This document shows, piece by piece, positions 7,920 through 15,395 of a DNA stretch of 25,654 nucleotides. Numbering within the stretch: the first letter of the stretch is position 1; each line of letters begins with the position of its first letter. The position numbers and the translations under genes are program-made. Source of the stretch: a virus. The notes below the pieces were generated by a model. The model was given only the letters and a program-made list of their open reading frames with translations. It had not been told where the DNA came from and ran no database searches. The stretch lies in IMG/VR virus record IMGVR_UViG_3300006924_000149, positions 1 to 25,654 of that record. One strand, 5' to 3'.

Positions 7920-9138
7920 ATACAACAACACAGACGATAGAGAATTAGTATTTTGTATTCTAGATACAACTACAACTATTACAGATCCATGGATAAAAGA
8001 GCTTACTAAGAACCAAGCAGATTTCACACTACAAAACTTGTTTAGCAAAGGCTACAGCGTACTTCAAGGTACGAATGAGTACTTACTACTACTTGAGGCA
8101 CAAAACCGCTTTAAATACGCTTGTGTGCTGTCTACGGGTACAGAATTCACTAACGGCACAGCAGGTATTGATGCTATTGCTAAATTATGCCAAGATGACT
8201 TTGTAGTAACAGGACATATTTTGGATAGAGGTGATGCATACTATGAGCTACATCAACAGTGCTATCTAATTAATTTACAAAAATGGCGTGAGCTAGGAAT
8301 GCCTACTATCGGTGATGAAAGTATGGGTGAAGACTTTTTTACAAGACAGCCTGTAAGAAGTCAAGAAAATTATCATGACGAGTACACACCTGTATGGATT
8401 GCACCCGGTTGTGAGTTTCAACCATACAATCATAAAAGGCATGGTTGGAACATTATTCAAAAATCTTTAGATGCAGGTTACGGTATACGCAGTTTTGATG
8501 ACAGTGTTAGAAATAACAAGTATCATCTGTATCCTGAATCACCTAAAGACTTTTACAAGCAGATAGAATATGCATATTACAAAGACGGGTTTTGTAGAAC
8601 CGAACATGTACATACAGATCATACCGAACACCCTAATAGAAAATACAAAGACTTACAGCAAGTAGTTGTACCTGCCAGCGGAGAAAATTACAAAGACTGG
8701 TTACATAAAGAACTTCCTGTTAAGGTTATTATGTATGATTACAACAAGCAAAGTTTAGACTATTGGAAAGAAAATGTTGAACGTTTACCTAATGTAGAAT
8801 ATGAATTTATTGAATGGGACTTACTAGCAGAGCATTATAATATATGTGATCACCTTGATTTAAGTAAACAAGAGTTTACATTGTTTAATTTAAGCAACAT
8901 TTTTTGCTATGAGGGTACTAATACACTATACAGTATCAAGTATAAACTGCAAAAAGAGAACCATTTAATTAATTATTTGAAGGAAAAAATGCCTGCTGCA
9001 CAGATAAATTTCAGCTCAAGAACTTCCGAAGCATTTACATATTATAACTTATATGGGTCTGTAAGAGATATAGTTGTGTATGAAATTGAAAACTTTAAAT
9101 GCCCTACATGGCATTCTAGTGACTGGTATACTCAGTAA
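7906..9138 (+). CDS. Large phage protein: possible GT-A-like N-terminal and Rossmann-like C-terminal domains
   Basis: The 410-residue protein is not one I can name. Residues about 50-130 (ACVLSTGTEFT, then DDFVVTGHILDRGD, then ELHQQCYLINLQKW) look like the acceptor region of GT-A glycosyltransferases, where an H-Q-Q and an IN-x-x-x-W turn recur. Residues about 245-300 (QVVVPASGENYKDWL, then VKVIMYDYNKQSLDYW) read like a class I methyltransferase or other Rossmann domain with a degenerate glycine loop and a ribose-binding acidic residue. The two halves suggest a fusion, but both assignments rest on pattern only. It follows the oxygenase in the same module with a 14-base overlap; AAGGAG lies 14 bases upstream of the ATG. 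Its 3' end overlaps the convergent oxygenase gene by 23 bases. Confidence 0.6.
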   Translation: MNIVEYNNTDDRELVFCILDTTTTITDPWIKELTKNQADFTLQNLFSKGYSVLQGTNEYLLLLEAQNRFKYACVLSTGTEFTNGTAGIDAIAKLCQDDFVVTGHILDRGDAYYELHQQCYLINLQKWRELGMPTIGDESMGEDFFTRQPVRSQENYHDEYTPVWIAPGCEFQPYNHKRHGWNIIQKSLDAGYGIRSFDDSVRNNKYHLYPESPKDFYKQIEYAYYKDGFCRTEHVHTDHTEHPNRKYKDLQQVVVPASGENYKDWLHKELPVKVIMYDYNKQSLDYWKENVERLPNVEYEFIEWDLLAEHYNICDHLDLSKQEFTLFNLSNIFCYEGTNTLYSIKYKLQKENHLINYLKEKMPAAQINFSSRTSEAFTYYNLYGSVRDIVVYEIENFKCPTWHSSDWYTQ

Positions 9139-9616
9139 CCTGTAATACAAGCCTTGGTTCAAAAGAAAGATTAGCAGCACCGTGTTCGTCTTGCGAATGC
9201 TCATATTCAAACACATCACCTCTTTTGTAATTTGCTATCATTGAATTACCGTATAGAAAAACATGTCCTGCTACATAATCTTGTAAAGGTACCCAAAAAC
9301 GTTTACATGTTTGATCTTCGTGTGTAAGAGGATCTGTATGCATAGGCATCATTTGCCCAGGTAGCAGTTTAGTAATCCACCAATGGCATTTACCAAACGT
9401 CCATGGAAACTTTAAATCTATTTGTAGATCTTGTTGCTCGTAAACATACCACATTGTTTTACCAAAGTCAAATGTTGATTTGCCTTTTTCCCAAAGCTCT
9501 TTTTCAACATCATTAATTGGTTTCCAATCTCCAGGGCGGGCTTGTCCTTTTGCATCCATTACAAGTTTATTTAGAGCTGGGTTAAAATCTTTTTCAAAGT
9601 TACCAATCCACTTCAT
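9116..9616 (-). CDS. Fe(II)/2OG oxygenase-like protein
   Basis: The 166-residue protein has a LLPGQMMPMHTDP segment with H93 and D95, a core RFWVPLQDYVAGHVFLYG, a KRGDVFEYEHSQDEHGAAN turn with distal H145 and a following R155 in FEPRLVLQV. This is the full H-x-D...H...R set of 2OG oxygenases of the aspartyl-hydroxylase-like kind. Its layout is closest in this window to the 255-749 gene (similar MPMHTDP and KRGDV segments). The start overlaps the stop of the upstream oxygenase as TAATG, with GGAG 9 bases before it. The 3' end overlaps the plus-strand gene by 23 bases. Substrate unknown. Confidence 0.85.
   Translation of the reverse strand: MKWIGNFEKDFNPALNKLVMDAKGQARPGDWKPINDVEKELWEKGKSTFDFGKTMWYVYEQQDLQIDLKFPWTFGKCHWWITKLLPGQMMPMHTDPLTHEDQTCKRFWVPLQDYVAGHVFLYGNSMIANYKRGDVFEYEHSQDEHGAANLSFEPRLVLQVTEYTSH
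9119..9139. terminator. Inverted repeat in convergent gene overlap
   Basis: GTGACTGG and TCAGTAAC can pair with one G-A mismatch and one G-T wobble around a TATAC loop. The repeat coincides with the 23-base tail-to-tail overlap of two genes, so it could end transcripts from both sides. There is no long U-tract, so termination strength is uncertain. Confidence 0.4.
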
Positions 9617-10430
9617 TAATAATTCTCCAAGTAGTCGATACCTAACTTCTTTCTAAAGTCATCTGTAAACTTACAGTCAATACGCAAACCGTATTCAACT
9701 TCTACACTGTTTTCTCCGCCATGCCAGTCTTGGTCATTCCAAAATGCTGCATTACAGTTTAAGTAATGTTTGTTTTCTGACTCTGGATCCCAAATATAGA
9801 ATCCTCTTTTTGTGCGATAGCGTATATGTATAAATTCATTATTGTGCGGACTGTATTGCTTATCATCATGTACTCCATTATTAGCGTCTAAGTCTCTGTG
9901 TTCAAATGCTCTGCCATTATGATCACAATGAAAAAATATTACTCTACCTATACGATCAATAATGTTATTTGTTTGTAAATCTTCAACCCATTTTACAACA
10001 CCTGGAAAGTATTTGCTTTCTTCTGTTTTCTGCCTTTCAGCATTACGCTCATTCCAATCACCTTCATTCCAAAGGAGTAATAAATGTATGGATCATTAGC
10101 ACCCATTGTTGCTTTAAGGTAACGAGTAAAGATATTACGCTGTTTATAGTCGCCAAAATCTTTAGGAAGTATTGTCTGCCCATGTACTTTAATAGGATCG
10201 TCATCAGGCAATGCTTCATATTCTTCCATAGCTTTGTATATTGGTTTCCAATTCAATATATAACTTGAATCTTTCCATTCAAAGCCAGGTGCCATCCAAG
10301 TTCCTTCTTTTGCATAGTCTCTTGCTAGTGCAAATCCTTTAGAAATCTCAGGATGTAGATCTTTGAAAGATGATGTATCTAAATATGGATCTAAGTTAAT
10401 GTAAGGCTTTCCGCCAATTCCTCTAATCAT
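9616..10430 (-). pseudogene. 2OG oxygenase-like gene split by a one-base frameshift
   Basis: The first part is open from ATG 10430 and, left in its frame, ends at a stop at 9993 after a basic tail unlike anything else here. A second frame, open from 10092 to a TAA at 9618-9616, carries the catalytic half: GRVIFFHCDHNGRAF, then EHRDLD (H-x-D), FIHIRYRTKRGFYIW, DWHGGENS (distal His) and YGLRIDCKF (Arg). One extra base around 10070-10092 would join them into about 271 residues. No classical -1 slippery heptamer is present. The catalytic half has kept its motifs and ends in TAATG with the next gene, so the shift is recent, a sequencing or assembly error, or tolerated recoding. Promoter GGTAAATA lies 5 bases before the ATG. 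Confidence 0.75.
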
Positions 10431-10435
10431 GTAGA

Positions 10436-10443
10436 TATTTACC
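10436..10443 (-). promoter_or_regulatory. Late promoter GGTAAATA
   Basis: GGTAAATA on the minus strand is followed by TCTAC and the ATG at 10430. It abuts the plus-strand element at 10444 with no base between them. Confidence 0.65.
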
Positions 10444-10451
10444 GTTAAATA
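10444..10451 (+). promoter_or_regulatory. Late promoter GTTAAATA
   Basis: GTTAAATA on the plus strand is followed by TAGCT and the ATG at 10457. Together with 10436-10443 it makes a 16-base near-palindrome serving both directions. Confidence 0.65.
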
Positions 10452-10456
10452 TAGCT

Positions 10457-11152
10457 ATGAGTAACAACTTTGAATATTACTATAACACAGTTCCCGGAAA
10501 AGGTCAATGCCGAAATAATCTAATATACACTAGTTTGATTAGTAAGGATAAAAAGACATTTTGCCAATGGTACTATAATGATGAGCAATATCATGGCGGA
10601 CACAATCAAGTAGTTGATCCTGACCTAATGGAAGAAAAATGGTTACGTGAGATTAACTTTATACAAGAAATGGAAATGCACTATCCACAACATGTTCCAG
10701 AAATACAAGATATTGACTTTGTTAATAGAAAATTATTTTTAAAGATTGACGGTCCTGATATGTGGGAACTTGCCGGCTGTGAAGGAAAAGACTATAGTGT
10801 AGTTGACAATTGGGAACAGCAAATGCTTGATATTATCGAAGCACATAAAAACTTAGGTATATACAAGTATAGTATGCACCCTAGCAGTTACTTTGTAGTA
10901 GACGGAACATTAAAAAGTATTAACTATTTTTTCTGTTATAAGGATAATGATCCTGCAATAAGTTTACGCAGTGTAATGAGTCATATTAGTGAGGATCGTC
11001 AAGCAGACTTGTTTCCTAAAATGACAGCGGCAGGTATTGATGTTAATACTCCTACTGAACATGTTAAAATACAACAACTAGCATTTGACAGTTTTAAAAC
11101 AAACTTCCCAGATAGTACTATGGAAAAGGCAAAACAAATATATGCAGCCTAA
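10457..11152 (+). CDS. Kinase-like phage protein, paralogue of 15388-16080
   Basis: The 231-residue protein shares a framework with the 230-residue product at 15388-16080: SLISKDKKTFCQWY near 26-40, a PEIQDIDFVNRKLFLKI strand pair near 81-97, a WEQQMLDII helix, GIYKYSMHP at 134-142 and a following VVDGTLKSIN strand. The order beta pair, helix, His-containing loop, then a hydrophobic-Asp-type strand is reminiscent of protein-kinase-fold enzymes such as LPS or aminoglycoside kinases, in which a catalytic loop is followed by a metal-binding Asp. Here the Asp of the second motif is Asn (SIN), so this copy may be inactive. Kinase-like is a hypothesis. It is first in its module, with no Shine-Dalgarno. 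Confidence 0.55.
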   Translation: MSNNFEYYYNTVPGKGQCRNNLIYTSLISKDKKTFCQWYYNDEQYHGGHNQVVDPDLMEEKWLREINFIQEMEMHYPQHVPEIQDIDFVNRKLFLKIDGPDMWELAGCEGKDYSVVDNWEQQMLDIIEAHKNLGIYKYSMHPSSYFVVDGTLKSINYFFCYKDNDPAISLRSVMSHISEDRQADLFPKMTAAGIDVNTPTEHVKIQQLAFDSFKTNFPDSTMEKAKQIYAA

Positions 11153-12152
11153 ATTAAAAATACTTGATGTGTTCTATGGAAACATGTGTAACCTTACCTG
11201 TACTCAATGTGATGTGCGTAGCGATATATTTAGGAAAGGCGAGTATGACAAAGATTTAGAAAATATCAAAGAAGGTATAAGACTTGCAAGTGAGAAGTTT
11301 GAAATTGAAAACTATACATTGCTAGGTGGAGAGCCTCTTTTGTATATGGACCGTATTGTTGAACTAGCAAAATACATTAGGTCTATTGCACCTAACACAG
11401 TTATCATGTGTCCTACCAATGGAGCATTATTATCAAAGAATAAAGAATGGTGTGTAGAGTTAATTGAAAAATATAAAGTATTACTAATTGTTAGCGATCA
11501 CTTTGCACAGTTTGAAGATAAGAAATTATCAAATAGAGTTAGGCAGGCAGCGATAGAAGTTCAAGAGAAAATTCAATTCCCGCAGTTAGATGCTGTAGAC
11601 TGGTTTTACGAAATATTTGATTTTAATAATGAAAAGCAAGATCCTTTGTTTCAAGGTTGGCTTGACTTGTTAAGTATTACACACGAAGATGTAAACTATG
11701 GATTAGAAAACGATTTGTTTTTCTTAAAAGAAAGACACGGCTTATACTATAAACAGTATGGTGTGTTTCAAAAACATCATTACATTAATGAATTTGGAAA
11801 ACCTAAACCATACAACGAAGGCGATCCTGAATCATCATATAAAAGAGGTTGCTGTAGTCCATGGTGTACATATATGCATGACAAGAAGTTATGGAAGTGT
11901 GGTTCATTAGGAACACTGCATAGATTCTTATCACATCATAATAGTTTAGATGATCCTGATTGGCAAATGTATTTAGAATACAAACCATTAGATTTAGAAA
12001 CTTGTACAGACGAAGAAGTAGCACAATTTAACTTAGACAAATATAGATCAGTTAAGCAATGTCAAATGTGTCCTAAGAACGGTGACGACTTTACTAAAAC
12101 ACCAGAGATGGTTTTGCCTAACAAGAGAAAAATAAATGTACAAAGTATCTAA
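11142..12152 (+). CDS. Radical SAM protein, SPASM-like C terminus
   Basis: From ATG 11142 the protein has 336 residues. CNLTCTQC places the SAM cluster at C16, C20, C23; LLGGEPLL has GGEP at 62-65; CPTNGA follows. The C-terminal half contains GCCSPWC, WKCGSLG and QCQMC, a likely auxiliary Fe-S cluster site. It resembles the genes at 5383 and 6191, including the Y-K-P-L segment after the cluster region. A frame open from 11085 was trimmed: its first 19 residues are out-of-frame reading of the upstream gene, and family members begin just before the first strand. It overlaps the kinase-like gene by 11 bases. Substrate unknown. Confidence 0.9.
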   Translation: MQPKLKILDVFYGNMCNLTCTQCDVRSDIFRKGEYDKDLENIKEGIRLASEKFEIENYTLLGGEPLLYMDRIVELAKYIRSIAPNTVIMCPTNGALLSKNKEWCVELIEKYKVLLIVSDHFAQFEDKKLSNRVRQAAIEVQEKIQFPQLDAVDWFYEIFDFNNEKQDPLFQGWLDLLSITHEDVNYGLENDLFFLKERHGLYYKQYGVFQKHHYINEFGKPKPYNEGDPESSYKRGCCSPWCTYMHDKKLWKCGSLGTLHRFLSHHNSLDDPDWQMYLEYKPLDLETCTDEEVAQFNLDKYRSVKQCQMCPKNGDDFTKTPEMVLPNKRKINVQSI

Positions 12153-12693
12153 ATGGAACGAGCTACTAGACTTATCTGACTTTTACGCAGAAGCAGAGAG
12201 TAGAGGATTTAAAAATAACAGTAGTCAAGCAGCAATGATCGATTGCTTTCGCAATGAACGCGAGTGGGAAGCATGGATATTATACCAAGATGATAAAGCC
12301 ATTGGAAGCGTTGCCGCACACAGCTTTGACGATGTTATGCCTGGAGGTTATCGTATACTTACAAGAGTTTGTACGTTTGCTGAAGCACGTAAAACAACAG
12401 GACTTATTACACCTAAAAGACTAGTTGCTGAACATCAAAACCTAACAGACCAATTCTTACTTCCACAATGTATAGAGTGGGTAGGTAATAGAGGAAAAAT
12501 GTATGCTACAAGTAATAAAAGCAAAGAAGCAAGTCAACGCCTAGTTCACAGTTATTACTTTCCTACATTAGAAAAAATAGGAATTGTTAGCAGAGTAAAA
12601 GATGTGCATTATAGACACACAGATCAAACTGTATGGGAAATACATGCTGATAAGTTTTTGGAAAACTTAGAACGTTATCCGAGATGGGTCTAA
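12136..12693 (+). CDS. Possible GNAT-type N-acyltransferase
   Basis: The 185-residue protein has EAWILYQDDKAIGSVAAHSFDD near 45-66, the beta-hairpin with a short D-D-K turn typical of GNAT proteins, then GGYRILTRVCTFAEAR, which fits the central strand before an acceptor loop. The acetyl-CoA loop (Q/R-x-x-G-x-G/A) is not clearly present; the segment VGNRGKMYATSNKSKEASQRL might replace it. An alternative is a phage-specific protein with a GNAT-like fold but another function. It overlaps the radical SAM gene by 17 bases and the convergent SDR gene by 27 bases. Confidence that the gene is real is high, in its function low. Confidence 0.55.
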   Translation: MYKVSKWNELLDLSDFYAEAESRGFKNNSSQAAMIDCFRNEREWEAWILYQDDKAIGSVAAHSFDDVMPGGYRILTRVCTFAEARKTTGLITPKRLVAEHQNLTDQFLLPQCIEWVGNRGKMYATSNKSKEASQRLVHSYYFPTLEKIGIVSRVKDVHYRHTDQTVWEIHADKFLENLERYPRWV

Positions 12694-12696
12694 GTT
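12664..12696. terminator. Perfect 8-bp inverted repeat in convergent overlap
   Basis: AACTTAGA (12664-12671) and TCTAAGTT (12689-12696) are exact complements around a 17-base loop. The hairpin spans the whole 27-base overlap between the GNAT-like and SDR genes. Short T runs flank it on both strands but no strong U-tract exists, so it may pause or protect 3' ends rather than terminate alone. Confidence 0.55.
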
Positions 12697-13242
12697 AGGA
12701 TTTATTCTTTCTAATTCTTTGCGTACAAAGGGTGTACATTTCCAAACAAATTCTATATTCTGTACATTAGGATTTTTTAACCAAAACTTAACTGCTTCTA
12801 AAATCTCTGTATACTTAATATGGTTATCGCTTGTAAATGCTGTAGGGTCTTGGAAGTTAACATCTGTTTGTTCAATAAAACTTAGATCAAGGTGTAACAC
12901 AGGACAAGTGTCTGGTTGTAAATTATGTAACCTACATGCTTCGTATAGTGCTTCTTTGTCTTGAACATAGTCAGTAGGAATAAGTTCAGGATACATTCTA
13001 CTAATACTACCCATTACTATCATTTTACCTACATGGTCTTTTAGTGCATGAAACAGTTTTAATTGTTGTTGATCTCTATAAGCATTGTTAATAAACAAGT
13101 CAGCACCTTTTGCTGCTTCAACTACTTTATCAAAATCTTTATCAATATCGTAACCATTAGAACGTGATAAACCTTCTCCTTGAAAATAGGCATGAAGTAT
13201 TTTACCAACTCCGCTTGTGTGTCCTGTAATTACTGTTTTCAT
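12667..13242 (-). CDS. Short-chain dehydrogenase/reductase-like protein
   Basis: The 191-residue protein has the SDR set: TGHTSGVG at 6-13 (T-G-x-x-x-G-x-G cofactor loop), INNAY at 51-55 in place of NNAG, GSIS at 78-81 with the catalytic Ser, and Y92-x-x-x-K96. It is shorter than the usual 240-250 residues, with the C-terminal substrate lobe reduced. NAD(P)H-dependent reduction or oxidation of a hydroxyl or keto group is expected. It is a paralogue of the adjacent gene upstream, overlapping it as ATGA. The ATG at 13242 is the only start that keeps the Rossmann loop at the N terminus. Substrate unknown. Confidence 0.85.
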   Translation of the reverse strand: MKTVITGHTSGVGKILHAYFQGEGLSRSNGYDIDKDFDKVVEAAKGADLFINNAYRDQQQLKLFHALKDHVGKMIVMGSISRMYPELIPTDYVQDKEALYEACRLHNLQPDTCPVLHLDLSFIEQTDVNFQDPTAFTSDNHIKYTEILEAVKFWLKNPNVQNIEFVWKCTPFVRKELERINPNLDPSRITF

Positions 13243-13697
13243 ATTGTAAATCTAATTTCGTTGATTGTACTGTTTTCTAGCCAATAGTCTATTGTGTTAT
13301 GTATTGTTTGATATTCTTTTACTGCTGTTCCTGTTAGTGTTAGTAGTAATATGTCTGCCTTGCATGTATCACGAGATTGAGATATCTCAAGTACTCTTTC
13401 ACGTAAGTTCTTTTTATCTAAACTGTACACAGGCATGTCAGGATCAGGTGAATCTGCTGCAATACTACCACTTACTATAATTTTTATGTTGTAGTCTTTT
13501 AGTGTTTCTATATAGTTTAGTTGCCTACCATCTGCGTAAGCATTGCAAATAAAAACATCACAAGTTTTAGCAACATCAACTACTTCATCAAATAAACTGT
13601 TTTTACCAAACTCTTTTACATCAGCATTTTTAAGTTTGAAATATGCTGAAAGTAGTTGCCCTACTCCTTTTGTTCCGCCTAATACTACAACGTTCAT
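13239..13697 (-). CDS. Short SDR-like protein, paralogue of the downstream gene
   Basis: From ATG 13697 the protein has 152 residues: VVVLGGTKGVGQ (loop at 7-13), CNAY at 51-54, GSIA at 77-80 and Y91-x-x-x-K95. All SDR motifs are in place although the protein is far below typical length, ending soon after the catalytic helix. It could pair with the 191-residue neighbour as a heterodimer, which would explain two short copies in tandem. A longer frame from 13739 was rejected: ATG 13697 overlaps the upstream stop as ATGA and puts the first strand at the N terminus. Substrate unknown. Confidence 0.8.
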   Translation of the reverse strand: MNVVVLGGTKGVGQLLSAYFKLKNADVKEFGKNSLFDEVVDVAKTCDVFICNAYADGRQLNYIETLKDYNIKIIVSGSIAADSPDPDMPVYSLDKKNLRERVLEISQSRDTCKADILLLTLTGTAVKEYQTIHNTIDYWLENSTINEIRFTI

Positions 13698-14293
13698 TCT
13701 ACCCTCGGACCGTTTGCAATAAAAAATGCAGCAATCCACTTGGCTCCTTTAGTAATTGGCATGCCTTCATGTATTGTCATTTTGTTTATTTTTTCATCTT
13801 CATAGTCGTACTCAAAGTACATCATTCCTCCTTTTTCAGGAGTAACACAAACACCTAACTCTGGAAACTTACATTCGCCTCCGTCATATCCATCATTTAA
13901 CCAAAATATTGCAGTTGCTTTTCTATCACCTCCTTTTGCGTAATAAGCAATGTCTTCTGGTGTGTATGGAAAGTCGTGGTGCAGTCCAAAGTATTGGCCT
14001 GTATCGTATCTATAGATATCCCCAGCTTCAATATGACTGTCAGGTATTTTTAATACTTCACAAATTTTATTTCTAAAAAATTGTCTATCTTCAGTTGAGG
14101 TGTCCCAACTAATACTACGTTGTTCTACTTCCTCAGTAATTTGTCCGTATGTTTGTTCTCTAGATTCTAACCCTGCATTAGGATTCATTCCTAGTTCTGT
14201 ATATTTTTTAACAAACTTATCACAGGTTTCATTATCTACAACATCTGTGTAAACAGAAATCCACGGGTGATCTAAATATAAAATGTTTTCCAT
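13694..14293 (-). CDS. Prolyl 4-hydroxylase-like 2OG-Fe(II) oxygenase
   Basis: The 199-residue protein is the clearest 2OG oxygenase in the window. It shows YDTGQYFGLHHDF with H105 and D107, the GGDRKATAIFWLN strand, a GYDGGECKFPELG turn (the GG-x-x-x-FP pattern of P4H-type enzymes), PEKGGMMYF, distal His175 in TIHEG and K185 in GAKW, the lysine that binds the 2-oxoglutarate carboxylate. Family members hydroxylate prolines in proteins, but many bacterial and phage members have unknown substrates. The start at 14293 overlaps the upstream stop as TAATG; in-frame ATGs 6 and 15 bases upstream are less likely. Next downstream is the SDR pair. Confidence 0.93.
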   Translation of the reverse strand: MENILYLDHPWISVYTDVVDNETCDKFVKKYTELGMNPNAGLESREQTYGQITEEVEQRSISWDTSTEDRQFFRNKICEVLKIPDSHIEAGDIYRYDTGQYFGLHHDFPYTPEDIAYYAKGGDRKATAIFWLNDGYDGGECKFPELGVCVTPEKGGMMYFEYDYEDEKINKMTIHEGMPITKGAKWIAAFFIANGPRVE

Positions 14294-14820
14294 TACCATG
14301 CGTTCCATATATACTTAGGCACTGTTCCACAATTTGTTCCGGCGTGCCAAATCTTTCTATCTTCCCACTCGTAAGTTGCACCTTGTGGAATATTATAAAA
14401 TGTATCATTACCAGCAATAAAAATATGCCCCCATTGCGGACTACCTATATGGCAATGATATCTAGGACAATCAGGAATGTTTTCTTCGTTGTCATGTACG
14501 TCCCAATGAATAGGTGCAAAACGTCCTGGGTGTATTCTACTTATCCACACGTTTTTACAGTCTAATCCGTAAAACTCGTTCCAAGCATCAACTATGCTTT
14601 GATCAAATTGTTTACCTGGAATAAACATATCCCAACCTGCTGTGCCACCTTCGTGTACAGTTTTAATGCCTGCTTCTTCCCACATATCTAATATAGGATC
14701 TAGTCCAGGAATAGTGTCACCACGCTTATGACTAGGTCCTACAAACTCAGGTTCGACACTTGCACATTGTTCTATTACACTATCCCAATCAATAGTATTA
14801 CATACACCTAAATGCTTCAT
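14293..14820 (-). CDS. 2OG oxygenase-like protein, tandem paralogue A
   Basis: From ATG 14820 the protein has 175 residues: RIHPGRFAPIHWDVHDNEE with H105 and D107, a CHIGSPQWGHIFIAG core, and a YEWEDRKIWHAGTNCG turn carrying the distal H159. The same architecture occurs in the adjacent upstream gene (IDWD near the N terminus, HWDV, WGNVLVL, YHAGTCMG), so this is a tandem duplication that has diverged strongly. A longer frame from 14874 was rejected because ATG 14820 overlaps the upstream stop (ATGA) and restores the shared N terminus. No obvious distal Arg; the terminal KYIWNAW is unusual. Substrate unknown. Confidence 0.82.
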   Translation of the reverse strand: MKHLGVCNTIDWDSVIEQCASVEPEFVGPSHKRGDTIPGLDPILDMWEEAGIKTVHEGGTAGWDMFIPGKQFDQSIVDAWNEFYGLDCKNVWISRIHPGRFAPIHWDVHDNEENIPDCPRYHCHIGSPQWGHIFIAGNDTFYNIPQGATYEWEDRKIWHAGTNCGTVPKYIWNAW

Positions 14821-15395
14821 TTGTTTGGCCTTCCTAAAAAATGAAACAAGTATTGATGATGTACACCCATACAAGTTCCTGCATGATAGCTTCTATAACT
14901 ATCCCATTCCCATATTTCGCCTTGTGCTACATTATGAAATGCTTGTTCTTCTAACACTAGTACATTACCCCAACGTGGCTTGTCCATAAAACATACCCAA
15001 CGTTTAAGTTCACCTAGTTTTAACCATTCTTCTTCTTTATCTTCTACGTCCCAATGATAAGGAACATTGTTACATGGAGCAACATCACTAACAAACACTC
15101 TTAAAGGCTCTGCATCTATAATTTTAGCAAACTTGTTTTGTATCTCAATATCGAAATGTTCACCTGGATAATAATCCCACCATTGAATCTCATCTAAATT
15201 ATAACCTGCTTTATCCCAAGTATCAATTACATTGTGATATGAGCCTAGTAATTCTGGATTGTCTCTCCAGTTACCTTCTGAACGATCTACAACTGTCTTA
15301 ACTGAATTATAATCGCCAGTGGTGCATTTAGCACACAGATCAACTATAGGATCCCAGTCTATAACATCTTTAGTTGTACCAACTAGTTTAGCCAT
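14817..15395 (-). CDS. 2OG oxygenase-like protein, tandem paralogue B
   Basis: From ATG 15395 the protein has 192 residues: VIDWDPIVDLCAKC near the N terminus, VSDVAPCNNVPYHWDVED with H114 and D116, DKPRWGNVLVLEEQAFHN core, and IWEWDSYRSYHAGTC with distal H171. It pairs with the 175-residue paralogue downstream. An in-frame TTG two codons earlier is possible, but ATG is better placed after the AAGGA upstream. The gene overlaps the kinase-like gene by 8 bases. Both paralogues have HWD with an acidic cluster directly after, a feature not seen in the other oxygenases here, suggesting a shared substrate class. Confidence 0.82.
   Translation of the reverse strand: MAKLVGTTKDVIDWDPIVDLCAKCTTGDYNSVKTVVDRSEGNWRDNPELLGSYHNVIDTWDKAGYNLDEIQWWDYYPGEHFDIEIQNKFAKIIDAEPLRVFVSDVAPCNNVPYHWDVEDKEEEWLKLGELKRWVCFMDKPRWGNVLVLEEQAFHNVAQGEIWEWDSYRSYHAGTCMGVHHQYLFHFLGRPNK

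Noticed and set aside
10066-10095. Programmed -1 frameshifting in the split oxygenase
   Set aside because: No X-XXY-YYZ heptamer in the right frame and no obvious downstream stem; a one-base deletion explains it more simply.
9969-10268. A plus-strand 99-residue open frame
   Set aside because: It lies antisense to the frameshifted oxygenase, is hydrophobic as antisense frames are, and has no start signals.
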